Part shown: piece after piece, positions 7,834 through 14,959 of the stretch
Position numbering within the stretch: position 1 is the first letter of the stretch
How the letters are laid out: each line of letters opens with the position of its first letter
IMG/VR virus record: IMGVR_UViG_3300030451_003757
Span: 1-25,195 of that record
Source of the DNA: a virus
DNA length: 25,195 nt
Reading direction: 5' to 3' (one strand)
Notes under the pieces: model-generated
Databases searched by the model: none
What the model saw: the letters and a program-made list of their open reading frames with translations, nothing else
What the model was told of the DNA's origin: nothing
Made by a program: the position numbers and the translations under genes

Positions 7834-8164
7834 GATTGATTTTTTTGGTGAAAGATTCCCAAGCAGGAAAGAATATCTCCTCCATACATCGAACAACGGC
7901 TTCTTGATCGTAGTTCTCAAGCCACCCTACTCCACTTATAAGTAAACTCGCCTCCATCATTTCATGCCTGATTGTATGTAAAAGAGTCTTACCTTTTATA
8001 TTTTTATTTATTTCGATAGTCTTTTTATCGTGCAAGTACATACCGAAGTCAGGGCTATCCCCATTGAATGGGACTAACTCAAGTTTTATTCTCTGACCTG
8101 CAATCGATATAGATTTTGGAAGTTGCACATTACCACCTTTCTGAAAGGTCTTTATATAGCTCAA
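7826..8164 (-). CDS. Gluzincin-like (ImmA/SprT-type) putative zinc peptidase, HExxE variant
   Basis: 112 aa small phage protein of the 'zinc peptidase-like' kind. A beta-hairpin region is followed by a helix bearing His67-Glu68-x-x-Glu71 in LLHTIRHEMMEAS, then a second helix with DQEAVVRCMEEIFFPAWE. Related phage and prophage proteins usually carry HExxH at this helix. Here the second histidine position is Glu, so metal binding or catalysis may be changed or lost. The N-terminus overlaps the end of the amidase gene by 35 bases, and no later methionine gives a sensible product. It sits after the lysis genes. Role unknown; cell-wall or regulator cleavage are guesses. Confidence 0.55.
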   Translation of the reverse strand: MSYIKTFQKGGNVQLPKSISIAGQRIKLELVPFNGDSPDFGMYLHDKKTIEINKNIKGKTLLHTIRHEMMEASLLISGVGWLENYDQEAVVRCMEEIFFPAWESFTKKINHG

Positions 8165-8684
8165 TTCCTGCTGCTATAGTCGTAGCAATACCCTCCATGT
8201 TTTTTAAAGCGAGATCCCAATCCTCCTGATTACTACCAAAAAAAGGTTCAGCGATAGTCGCTGGACAGTGAGTTAACCTCAAAAACCCTGCTCCTCTGCT
8301 TCCTTTTTTACGTGGTCTAATGCCCCTGCTTCGTAGTTGAGGAAAGCAATCTTCGAAAGAGTCTCTCAAAGCACGAGCAAATAGTCTCCCTTTCTCTGAA
8401 GTGTTCCAGTATAACCACTCATGCCCTGTTGCTGATGGAGTAGCTGCATTGAAATGAAGCTCTATTGCTGCCTCCACTCCATCATTACGTAGAGTCTTAG
8501 CTAACCATTTCATAGCACTCCAATAACTGTTCCCTTTGTATGTTGAATAAACTTTATGCTTCGTCTTCAATCTTTGGCTGATCATATCAGCTAATTTGGA
8601 ATTGTAGTCCCACTCAGTGACTCCAGTTACTGAGGCTGCTCCTGAGTCGTTTGGTCTGCTATGGCCTACGCATATTGCTATCAT
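8130..8684 (-). CDS. N-acetylmuramoyl-L-alanine amidase endolysin (Amidase_3-like)
   Basis: Peptidoglycan-cleaving endolysin of 184 aa that cuts between N-acetylmuramic acid and L-alanine. The zinc-amidase signature is complete: GHS with His8 near the N-terminus, Glu24 in VTEWDYN, His77 in ELHFNA, and the catalytic Glu146 in TIAEPFFG. The domain fills the whole protein, with no signal peptide and no separate wall-binding domain. A signal-less endolysin needs a holin to reach the wall, which fits the two holin-like genes upstream. An extended -10-like element (8689-8702) lies 4 bases before the ATG, so it may also be transcribed separately with almost no leader. Confidence 0.9.
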   Translation of the reverse strand: MIAICVGHSRPNDSGAASVTGVTEWDYNSKLADMISQRLKTKHKVYSTYKGNSYWSAMKWLAKTLRNDGVEAAIELHFNAATPSATGHEWLYWNTSEKGRLFARALRDSFEDCFPQLRSRGIRPRKKGSRGAGFLRLTHCPATIAEPFFGSNQEDWDLALKNMEGIATTIAAGIELYKDLSERW

Positions 8685-8688
8685 AGGC

Positions 8689-8702
8689 TATAAATATAGC
8701 AC
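8689..8702 (-). promoter_or_regulatory. Candidate extended -10 promoter for the endolysin
   Basis: On the minus strand this reads GTGCTATATTTATA, containing TGnTATATT, close to an extended -10. It ends 4 bases before the amidase ATG, so a transcript would be nearly leaderless. No good -35 is present. The same 14-mer, with two differences, precedes the first holin-like gene (9949-9962). It lies in a 69-base gap (8685-8753) that holds nothing else I can recognise. Confidence 0.35.
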
Positions 8703-8753
8703 AATATCAAGAATATTCAGCCTTAATCAGTTTCTTCATAAAACTCTTTACAC

Positions 8754-9179
8754 TCACTTCTTGTTTTTGTCTTGCGTTCTTTTTTTTAATTTTTCTAGAT
8801 AACCTTTATATATTTTATTTGCAGAAGATAGGTTTTTCTTTTTCGCAGGGTCTTTAGCGTTTTTAGCTGCGAATCTAGATCTTTGCTCCATAGCCATAGT
8901 AGCTTGCACTTTGTGTTTATGTGGTCTTTTGGCTTTCTCAATAATCGCAACACTATTCTTAGCAGTCCCAACATCTTTAAAACCAAGACCTTTTATTGTG
9001 CCTTTTGGGTCTTCATCTGTGTATAAATCAGAATGCTCTGATTTTGGTCTCTTAGTACCATCTTTTCTTTTTTCAGGGATTCTTTTTTTATCTTCTTTTG
9101 TTTTGTTCGCTGCGCTTTTTTTCAAATCCCTAAAGGATTTTTTTAGTATTTTTTTCTTATCGGATTTTTTATCAGGCAT
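8754..9179 (-). CDS. Lysine-rich marine-phage protein, unknown function
   Basis: 141 aa, very basic. The first ~45 residues are a Lys/Arg-rich, probably disordered arm. The core from about residue 50 (DLYTDEDPKGTIKGLGFKD) through HKHKVQATMAMEQR and a KIYKGYLEKLK helix matches a widespread small-protein pattern I associate with marine phages and some large algal viruses, with no assigned function. Composition suggests nucleic-acid binding. It overlaps the o-spanin stop by one base (TAATG), so it is translationally coupled to the lysis genes although it shows no lysis feature. Confidence 0.6.
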   Translation of the reverse strand: MPDKKSDKKKILKKSFRDLKKSAANKTKEDKKRIPEKRKDGTKRPKSEHSDLYTDEDPKGTIKGLGFKDVGTAKNSVAIIEKAKRPHKHKVQATMAMEQRSRFAAKNAKDPAKKKNLSSANKIYKGYLEKLKKRTQDKNKK

Positions 9180-9421
9180 TATTTATTTCCCCCAATAATT
9201 ATAGCTCTCCTATAAGAATAATCACTATGGAACTTCTGACCACGACCCATGAGGTTTCCTTCTTTAAAAGGATAGTCATACCCTTTTAAAAGGGTTATTG
9301 TAGGGGGATCATATATTGCGCTTTCGTTCAAGGCTGAGTCTCCTGCTAAGTCGTTCAAGACGCAGCTTGGCAGAAGGGCTACCATCGCCAGCAAGACGAT
9401 CAATTTCATCTTCAATGTCAT
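9179..9421 (-). CDS. Putative o-spanin lipoprotein (Rz1-like), overlapping the i-spanin
   Basis: 80 aa with a lipoprotein signal peptide: basic start, a hydrophobic run (LIVLLAMVALL), then LLPSC with the lipidated Cys20. The mature ~61 residues are short, with proline and aromatic residues. It begins inside the preceding membrane-anchored gene in another frame and shares 113 bases with it. An inner-membrane coiled-coil protein overlapped by a small lipoprotein next to holin and endolysin is the hallmark of Rz/Rz1 spanin pairs, which fuse the inner and outer membranes at the end of lysis in Gram-negative hosts. No sequence match to lambda Rz1 is claimed; the call rests on architecture. Confidence 0.7.
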   Translation of the reverse strand: MTLKMKLIVLLAMVALLPSCVLNDLAGDSALNESAIYDPPTITLLKGYDYPFKEGNLMGRGQKFHSDYSYRRAIIIGGNK

Positions 9422-9500
9422 AAATATGCCTCCTATACTTCAACTTAGTGTATGCAGCATATGAACTAAGTGCCGCTATAATTAATTTGAAGAAAGTCAC
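9309..9500 (-). CDS. Putative i-spanin (Rz-like), very short
   Basis: 63 aa. An N-terminal hydrophobic segment (about residues 3-18, FFKLIIAALSSYAAYT) is followed by a charged helix with heptad-like spacing (DIEDEIDRL... LRLERLSRRLSLER). This is the layout of an inner-membrane spanin subunit, but the periplasmic part is only ~45 residues, far below lambda Rz. It starts with GTG overlapping the previous stop (GTGA). The second half of the gene also encodes the first 37 residues of the lipoprotein in another frame. If the pair is a true spanin, the short reach would have to be offset by oligomerisation or a thin periplasm. Confidence 0.6.
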   Translation of the reverse strand: MTFFKLIIAALSSYAAYTKLKYRRHIYDIEDEIDRLAGDGSPSAKLRLERLSRRLSLERKRNI

Positions 9501-9607
9501 TTATTTTTCTTTTTCCTATATGCTGCTTTTAAAATAGCTTTTTTAGAATTTTTATTCTTCTTTTTTGGAGAATTTTTTTTCTTTTTAGCCGAATTTCCGT
9601 GATACAT
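9497..9607 (-). CDS. 36-aa lysine/asparagine-rich basic peptide
   Basis: A tiny gene tightly placed between the holin stop (one base away) and the spanin GTG (overlap GTGA). Nearly half of its residues are Lys. It ends in a KKAILKAAYRKKK helix that closely resembles the FLKAAYKKKK tail of the 90-aa protein at 24410-24682. The reading frame is supported by gap-free packing and overlap on both sides rather than by a family match. Function is unknown; nucleic-acid or membrane-surface binding fits the charge. Confidence 0.5.
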   Translation of the reverse strand: MYHGNSAKKKKNSPKKKNKNSKKAILKAAYRKKKNK

Positions 9608-9608
9608 T

Positions 9609-9773
9609 TTACTTCTTTTTAGACAAAATTGACCAAACGACACCTATAAGTGTGACAGCAGCGGATACACCTGTGGTAACTTCATTATCAGTGGCGAGAC
9701 CACTTTGAGTCATGAACCCACCACCGAAGGTGAGGATGTGACGGATTATTCCTAAAATTGAATCTTTATTCAT
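9609..9773 (-). CDS. Putative holin (Pam3-gp28-like)
   Basis: 54 aa inner-membrane protein. Its pattern, ILGIIRHILTFGGGF near the N-terminus, then VTTGVSAAVTLIGVVWSIL and a KKK tail, matches the small holin family I recall from cyanophages and other marine phages (the Pam3-gp28 type). Two hydrophobic helices are separated by a short polar loop with a charged C-terminus. It starts with an ATGA overlap on the previous holin-like gene and lies upstream of the spanins and endolysin. A holin pore would release the signal-less amidase. Confidence 0.75.
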   Translation of the reverse strand: MNKDSILGIIRHILTFGGGFMTQSGLATDNEVTTGVSAAVTLIGVVWSILSKKK

Positions 9774-9943
9774 TTTTTCTTTTTTATTAAATTATATAAC
9801 GTAATTATAGCAACAGCAATACCTAAAAGACCTCCAATAACCTGAATGCCCCATTGGATCACCTCTGCATAAGGTATAGTAACAGCTATAAGTGAACCCG
9901 TTACACCTGTAACTCCTTTAGTTATTATCTCACTGTTACTCAT
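9770..9943 (-). CDS. Second small holin-like membrane protein
   Basis: 57 aa: a short polar start, a hydrophobic stretch at about 9-25, a strong transmembrane segment at about 30-53 (IQVIGGLLGIAVAIITLYNLI) and a KKKK tail. It is first in the lysis run and its stop overlaps the next gene's start (ATGA), so the two are made together. Tandem holin-like genes often act as holin/antiholin or as paired pore proteins. Which of the two is the lethal pore cannot be decided from sequence. Confidence 0.6.
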   Translation of the reverse strand: MSNSEIITKGVTGVTGSLIAVTIPYAEVIQWGIQVIGGLLGIAVAIITLYNLIKKKK

Positions 9944-9948
9944 AATTT

Positions 9949-9962
9949 TAAAAATATAACAC
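9949..9962 (-). promoter_or_regulatory. Candidate extended -10 promoter for the lysis cassette
   Basis: On the minus strand it reads GTGTTATATTTTTA, again TGnTATATT, ending 5 bases before the first holin-like ATG. It matches 12 of 14 bases of the element before the endolysin. No clear -35 is present. The rest of the 63-base gap (9944-10006) holds nothing else recognisable. Confidence 0.35.
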
Positions 9963-10006
9963 TTTTATGACGTTTTTCTATCTTTAATAAGCATAATAAG
10001 GGGTGG

Positions 10007-10354
10007 TTAATCAGGCTGAATTATTTCCTCTGGTTCTTGTGGAGGATAAACCCAATCATTAGGGAGTGTCTCAACCATTTGAATAAAGTCATCACTATCA
10101 AGAATATCAGAATCTACAGGAACAATCCTACTATTTACAATTTCTCCTGTATCCTGATTTACTTCATCCTCCGTTATTGTTGGTAAAATTAATGCTGCTC
10201 TTGGGTCTTCCTTACTTTCAACCTCGACTGAAAACCAATACCTCGTTCCAGTACCGTTAATTGAATAGCTAAGTTTACGGTCAACTCCTGCTCTCTCACT
10301 ACGAAGAAGGGCTTCTTCTTCACTATCAAAGATAATGTAAAATGGATCAGTCAT
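10007..10354 (-). CDS. 115-aa acidic protein following the tail fibre, unknown function
   Basis: Soluble and acidic, with the N-terminal pattern FYIIFDSEEEALLRSERAG and then an aromatic KLSYSINGTGTRYWFSVEVE strand region. The C-terminal ~40 residues are acidic and proline-rich, probably disordered. It begins two bases after the 1084-aa fibre gene and is the last structural-type gene before lysis. Small genes directly after a fibre often encode a fibre assembly factor or tip protein, and that is the best guess by position. I recognise no named family. Confidence 0.5.
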   Translation of the reverse strand: MTDPFYIIFDSEEEALLRSERAGVDRKLSYSINGTGTRYWFSVEVESKEDPRAALILPTITEDEVNQDTGEIVNSRIVPVDSDILDSDDFIQMVETLPNDWVYPPQEPEEIIQPD

Positions 10355-10356
10355 AT

Positions 10357-13300
10357 TTAAGACAGTGTTATGTTGTGGTGCTTTGCTATGTCGGCTTCAA
10401 TTTCTTGGCGAGTAGTGTGCTGCTCTGTATCAAAAACGATAAGTTCTAAAATTTTCCCCTCAAATTGGTTTGTAGTTCCATCGAGACCACCTAAAGATGC
10501 GATCCCTGTGTCTGATGAATTATTTTCTACGTCACGAATGTCTGTTTGAGTGCCATTAAGAAATGCTTTAAATTTTCCTGATTGAAGCCCTGCAACTCCA
10601 CTAAATAAATTAACATTTGTGTTGCCTGTTGTTCCGCTATTTGAATTGGTTCCGTAACGCACGACAAAATCACCACTATTTATAAATGGCAGGAACCAGT
10701 CCTTATCGTTGGTAGCTGTACCTAAATTAAACACATAATCGAATCCTGCAATGTAGTCTGCCTTGAACACTAAAAAGCTCGAAAGACTATTTAAGTTTAA
10801 ACCATTACCAAACTCATCAGGCGAAAACTTCATCACATCATCTGTTCCATCAAATTGAATTGCAGGTGAGGAGTTTGCTTTTACGAGTACCCCTCCCTTG
10901 TAAAGTAAGGGCTGTTTTGAAGACGTTGGCTGAATAATATCTTCCCCTCCCGTTTGGTTGTATAAAACGACTACTGAAGCGTTTCCGTCTCTTGCTGTGC
11001 CTGTGGTCTTTTGGTAGGTCTTGAGTGAGTTGGTGTTTACTTGATAACCAAACACATAAAAGTTATCGCCAGTTGAGCTTGAAGAGCCTGAGTACAGTTG
11101 AAACGTATCCGATCCTCCTGCTGGAAATGTATAAGCAAAGCTAACACGATACCATCCATCTGTGCCTACTGCTTCTATAGAAACATCAGATGGTGAGCCT
11201 AGCGCAGTAGAAGTAGTGCCATTAGTTAAGTTTGCTTCTACTCGTATCGATGTTGTTCCTTGATCAATCATTCCCAGTTGCACACTGTCTGTTGTTCCTT
11301 TTTTTAGAAAGACAGAAATAAAATGCTTACCTGCTGTTGTTGTTATGTTGTCTTGAATTTTAGAACCAATTCCATCAGCGTGGGATGTAAATATATGACT
11401 GCCTGTTCCCCCAAACGGGTCAGTTATGTTGCTTTCAACAATCTGTGCTGCTCCACCAAACAAGTGAGGGTTCCAAGCATTATTATTAAAATCTTCAGAG
11501 TAAGGTATCAAATTCTCACCGCCAACAAAATCACCAAGCGTTGTTTCAGTGAAGGTCAAACCATCATTGCTCAGTACTGGAGTACTAATGTAATCGCTTG
11601 TTGACGGAACCAATTTTTGTACAATTAAATTATCTATTGTACAGGTTCCATTTCCAGAAAAGCCATCTCGCTCAAAAATAATTCTATCCGAAGCTGATGT
11701 AGACGTAAAATCAAGAGAGATATCTTGATCTGAACCATTTAAAGTCACCTTTCCTTCTGTTTGCTTTCCTGTAGCGTTGGCTTGTAACCCTCCTCCAGTA
11801 TTAAAAGTATCACGAAATCGAACTGTGTTTCCCGAAGATCCGTTTATAGTTGCTGTTACTCTGTACCTACAACCCTGACTATAAGTAAGATTTTTGGACA
11901 TACTAGCGTAATCCCCACTATCTATCGTAAGTAGAGCTTTACCATTTGAAGGGATTGTGACTGTACTACTACCGCTTTCACTTGTTATCCATGAAGTGTC
12001 GGTTGTGAAATCATCTTGATAAAGAGGGTCGTATTCTTTAATTAATAAATCATCGACAGTGAATTCATAAGTTCCAGAGGAATGACGCTCTATGATTATC
12101 TCATCTGATTGAGCAGTAGGTATCCAAGTGAAAGAGACTTGTTGAGAACTTCCAGTCATCGTAACCCTACCATCGACTTTACCTCCTGCTCCAGTAGGAG
12201 GGTCAAATCCATCAGTTAAGCCTCCTAAATCTCCAGAATCGTCTCTAAATCTTATAGCCTTCCCTGCCGTTCCATTCACTGTAGCCGTCAAAATATAGTA
12301 TTTATTTTGATCGTAAGTTATAGATTTAGTGGCTCTAACGTACCCATTGTTAACAACATTAACTTTAAGAACGCCATCTATAATAGAAGCACTGCTATCA
12401 ATACCTACCCCTACACTTGTAGTCCAACCTGTCGTATTAGCTGAAAAATCATCATTTACAATTTCAGTACCTTCATTGGAGTAGTTAGGTGTTTCCTCCA
12501 ACATTGCTCCGAACAAATAAATCCCATTAGACCCATTGCCCGAATAAGCTAAGTTTCTGGACGCTGTAGTGCTACTCTGAAGAACTAAAGAGGCTTCTGT
12601 ATTTCCTGCTTGATCGGTAGTGGCGGTAATTGAACATCTATACCATCCATCTGTGCCTACTGCCTCGATATTTGCGGATATACCCCCACCTGTAGCTGTA
12701 ACTGTTCCATTTGTTAAGTCAAAGTTAGCATGATTAGCTCCTCCTCTATAATTAATGTTTCCAAGAAACATTTGAAGAACATCTAGTTCCCCCTTTTTAG
12801 CATGAACAGAATAAGTATAAGAGGTTGCATCAGAAACAGCTACGGATTCAACTAAAAGTTTTGAATTTGAGGACGAGTTAGCTTCCTTGAACCTCCAAGC
12901 GTTAGTTCCCCCAAAGGGATCAGTTATGAGGCTTTTTAGGACAGAAGCGTTAGATTTAACCCATTCGGAATGTGAAAAATCTTCACTATACGCAATAATA
13001 TTTTGTGATGTATTGCGAACTCTTGAGAATTCAGAAACAGCCGAACCTGCGAACTCAACTTGAGCTTCAGTGTTATCACTTGAGCGTCTTATCCTACAGG
13101 CGTATGGAGAAACTTTTCCGAGTTTCCTAAGAGAAAAGGCTGCTAGTGGAGGACTGGTGATTTCTTTTACGAAGACGTTATCAACCTTCAAAGTAGTTGT
13201 ACCCACAATAGTAAATGTTAGTCTAGTGGCATTGGTCGGAGTGTTGGCTGTGATTATAGCTGTGTAGTTTCCATCAGCGTTATAAACTCTATCCGCATCT

Positions 13301-13611
13301 TCTGGAAATCTAATTCTTATGCCTCCCGAAGAATATTCGCTTATTGTAAATTTTACTTGATAAGACTTTCCTGCCTCAGTAGCGTTATCAAAATAAAAGG
13401 CTCCAGTGTTAGGTGCATTATTTAACACCATTTGTCCACCAGTTATACTTGTCGTTGATGAATTAAAAGGGGGTATACTCCACCCCGAAGCGTCTGAAAA
13501 GAAATTGTTCGTGAGTCGTTCAGTTGTACTAATGGTCAACTTAAACTTCTCAAGGAAAAGTTTCTTCAAGATCGTCTGTAAAGACGTTAACTTTGAACTT
13601 AAACCTAGCAT
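10357..13611 (-). CDS. Large modular tail fibre / adhesin with CBM-like and LamG-like modules
   Basis: 1084 aa, beta-rich and low in cysteine: a virion fibre likely to bind host surface glycans. Modules in order: a CBM4/9-like jelly roll (~37-150); a SLRKL...IRRSSD segment (~157-180) familiar from marine-phage fibres; a 'YSEDF...GTDGWYR' module (~203-383); two tandem CBM-like repeats (~384-530 and ~531-680, each with an IRFRD or VRFRD core and ending in a VDDLLIKE or IDNLIVQK strand); a second YSEDF module (~700-875, ending YQKT); then YNQTGGEDIIQP and a concanavalin/LamG-like C-terminal domain (~910-1084, FDGTDD start). No catalytic motif is seen. The SLRKL and YNQTGG parts look like two halves of one domain split by the inserted modules. 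Confidence 0.75.
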   Translation of the reverse strand: MLGLSSKLTSLQTILKKLFLEKFKLTISTTERLTNNFFSDASGWSIPPFNSSTTSITGGQMVLNNAPNTGAFYFDNATEAGKSYQVKFTISEYSSGGIRIRFPEDADRVYNADGNYTAIITANTPTNATRLTFTIVGTTTLKVDNVFVKEITSPPLAAFSLRKLGKVSPYACRIRRSSDNTEAQVEFAGSAVSEFSRVRNTSQNIIAYSEDFSHSEWVKSNASVLKSLITDPFGGTNAWRFKEANSSSNSKLLVESVAVSDATSYTYSVHAKKGELDVLQMFLGNINYRGGANHANFDLTNGTVTATGGGISANIEAVGTDGWYRCSITATTDQAGNTEASLVLQSSTTASRNLAYSGNGSNGIYLFGAMLEETPNYSNEGTEIVNDDFSANTTGWTTSVGVGIDSSASIIDGVLKVNVVNNGYVRATKSITYDQNKYYILTATVNGTAGKAIRFRDDSGDLGGLTDGFDPPTGAGGKVDGRVTMTGSSQQVSFTWIPTAQSDEIIIERHSSGTYEFTVDDLLIKEYDPLYQDDFTTDTSWITSESGSSTVTIPSNGKALLTIDSGDYASMSKNLTYSQGCRYRVTATINGSSGNTVRFRDTFNTGGGLQANATGKQTEGKVTLNGSDQDISLDFTSTSASDRIIFERDGFSGNGTCTIDNLIVQKLVPSTSDYISTPVLSNDGLTFTETTLGDFVGGENLIPYSEDFNNNAWNPHLFGGAAQIVESNITDPFGGTGSHIFTSHADGIGSKIQDNITTTAGKHFISVFLKKGTTDSVQLGMIDQGTTSIRVEANLTNGTTSTALGSPSDVSIEAVGTDGWYRVSFAYTFPAGGSDTFQLYSGSSSSTGDNFYVFGYQVNTNSLKTYQKTTGTARDGNASVVVLYNQTGGEDIIQPTSSKQPLLYKGGVLVKANSSPAIQFDGTDDVMKFSPDEFGNGLNLNSLSSFLVFKADYIAGFDYVFNLGTATNDKDWFLPFINSGDFVVRYGTNSNSGTTGNTNVNLFSGVAGLQSGKFKAFLNGTQTDIRDVENNSSDTGIASLGGLDGTTNQFEGKILELIVFDTEQHTTRQEIEADIAKHHNITLS

Positions 13612-13615
13612 CTAT

Positions 13616-13897
13616 TTATGCTGCGTGATAGCAAAGGACTGTACCACTATCTAAGCCTACCTTAGTAAACTGTCCAAAGATTGTAACTCCAGCAGGGATA
13701 GTAATTGAGCTTGTGTTACCTATTAAATTCTTTGTAGAAGAATCAGTTAGTTCAGGCCATGCTGTGTTAGAGTCATGAAGAACAGAATCTTCTAACGCAA
13801 GGATAGCACAAATGTCCTTAACTACACTTTCAGTTCCACTTAAACAGGTTGCTCCAGCTTGTCCGAAGGATTGTTTTTCTATGTTGTTTGTTCCCAT
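13616..13897 (-). CDS. 93-aa small structural-region protein, unknown
   Basis: 93 aa, Gly/Ser/Thr-rich, with no signal or membrane segment. The C-terminal half (SSITIPAGVTIFGQFTKVGLDSGTV) looks like a small beta-sandwich such as those in phage decoration or tail-accessory proteins. It sits between the 331-aa protein and the fibre with short gaps, so it belongs to the structural run. I do not recognise the family. Confidence 0.5.
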   Translation of the reverse strand: MGTNNIEKQSFGQAGATCLSGTESVVKDICAILALEDSVLHDSNTAWPELTDSSTKNLIGNTSSITIPAGVTIFGQFTKVGLDSGTVLCYHAA

Positions 13898-13923
13898 AAT
13901 TATTTGTTTTATTGTTAAATTGT

Positions 13924-14919
13924 TTAGTACATACCCCGCATACCAGAGCCTATTCCATTAGGAGCCACATGTAATGCAGGTTTAGCCGCTCCTCTAAAGG
14001 AGTCAGAATCTTTCTCTAATAGTTTCTCACACACGTTCCAGTGGTACTCTGCTCTTTGTATATCTCCATTATCTTCTGATAATTTACCTAATAAAGCGTG
14101 TTTCACAATAGCATCTTCTGGTACGTATATAGGGTCTTCTGAAGAATCGGTGTTAATATCAATGTTTAAAGGAACCCACCTTCTTTTTGTTAAAATATGA
14201 GCTGAAGATTCACTATCTGTTCCTCCGATTCTATATCTTCTATACCGTATTTCGCCTTGCCCGCTTGGGATATCAGCAAGAATAACCTCTTTGCTATTGT
14301 CACTAGTCTGTATTGCCTTTAGCCTTGTAAGATGTCCTGATGGAATGTCTTTATAAATTATTCTTTCAATATGAACTACATTAGTCTCAGTAGAATTTTT
14401 AGATGTTACCCCTACTGAACTATTAGACAAAGTTATTGTAACGGTGTCTGGTGCTGTAGTTGTTGCTCTTCGGCAAATAATTTTTATCTCTGCGGAAGCA
14501 TCATTAAAAATCTCTCCATTACTATTTGGGCCTATATCAGTAATATTTAAAGTGTACTGAGTAGTACCATCTAAATCTCTAAAAGTCGTGTGATAACCAT
14601 CATCAATGAACGAAGATAGAATTGTATCATCCTCATCGTTTGTCCCATAAATTCTATAATCATGCCATAAAGAACGAGTAGGGACTGCACTATTATCTAT
14701 TATACCAGCTACAATCGAGTCTGTATCTTGAGGTAAAGCTATGTATCCTTTAGAAGCCTCTTGAGTATGCTCCACGTATAAATCACGCCAATAACCCATT
14801 TTATATAAACGAGGCATAACCTCATTCAAGGCTTTTCTAAAACCTGTATGTGATAAGTTTGCAGCGTCAAGATATTGACTATGCGTTGTGTATAGATAAC
14901 TTACGGTAGTAGCTGGCAC
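13924..14919 (-). CDS. Possible head-tail connector or neck protein
   Basis: 331 aa with a GTG start. The first ~100 residues (a helical start, ALNEVMPRLYKMGYWRDLYVE, then GYIALPQDTDSIVAGIIDNSAVPTRSLWHDYRI) follow a pattern I recall in uncultured-phage proteins encoded near capsid genes and proposed as neck or adaptor proteins. A beta-rich middle follows. The last ~70 residues form a helix (DAIVKHALLGKLSEDNGDIQRAEYHWNVCEKLL) resembling the C-terminal arm of such adaptors. No enzyme motif is visible. The structural assignment is moderately supported by context; the exact virion position is a guess. Confidence 0.45.
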   Translation of the reverse strand: MPATTVSYLYTTHSQYLDAANLSHTGFRKALNEVMPRLYKMGYWRDLYVEHTQEASKGYIALPQDTDSIVAGIIDNSAVPTRSLWHDYRIYGTNDEDDTILSSFIDDGYHTTFRDLDGTTQYTLNITDIGPNSNGEIFNDASAEIKIICRRATTTAPDTVTITLSNSSVGVTSKNSTETNVVHIERIIYKDIPSGHLTRLKAIQTSDNSKEVILADIPSGQGEIRYRRYRIGGTDSESSAHILTKRRWVPLNIDINTDSSEDPIYVPEDAIVKHALLGKLSEDNGDIQRAEYHWNVCEKLLEKDSDSFRGAAKPALHVAPNGIGSGMRGMY

Positions 14920-14959
14920 GTTTTAATATAAAAGAAATAACAGGGATTTCAACTATTGA

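Noticed and set aside
7834-7920. N-terminal extension of the minus-strand nuclease
   Set aside because: It would overlap the upstream gene by about 95 bases. The ATG at 7833 gives an 8-base overlap typical of this genome.
8911-9198. 95-aa hydrophobic plus-strand frame
   Set aside because: Same artefact, antisense to the Lys-rich 141-aa gene.
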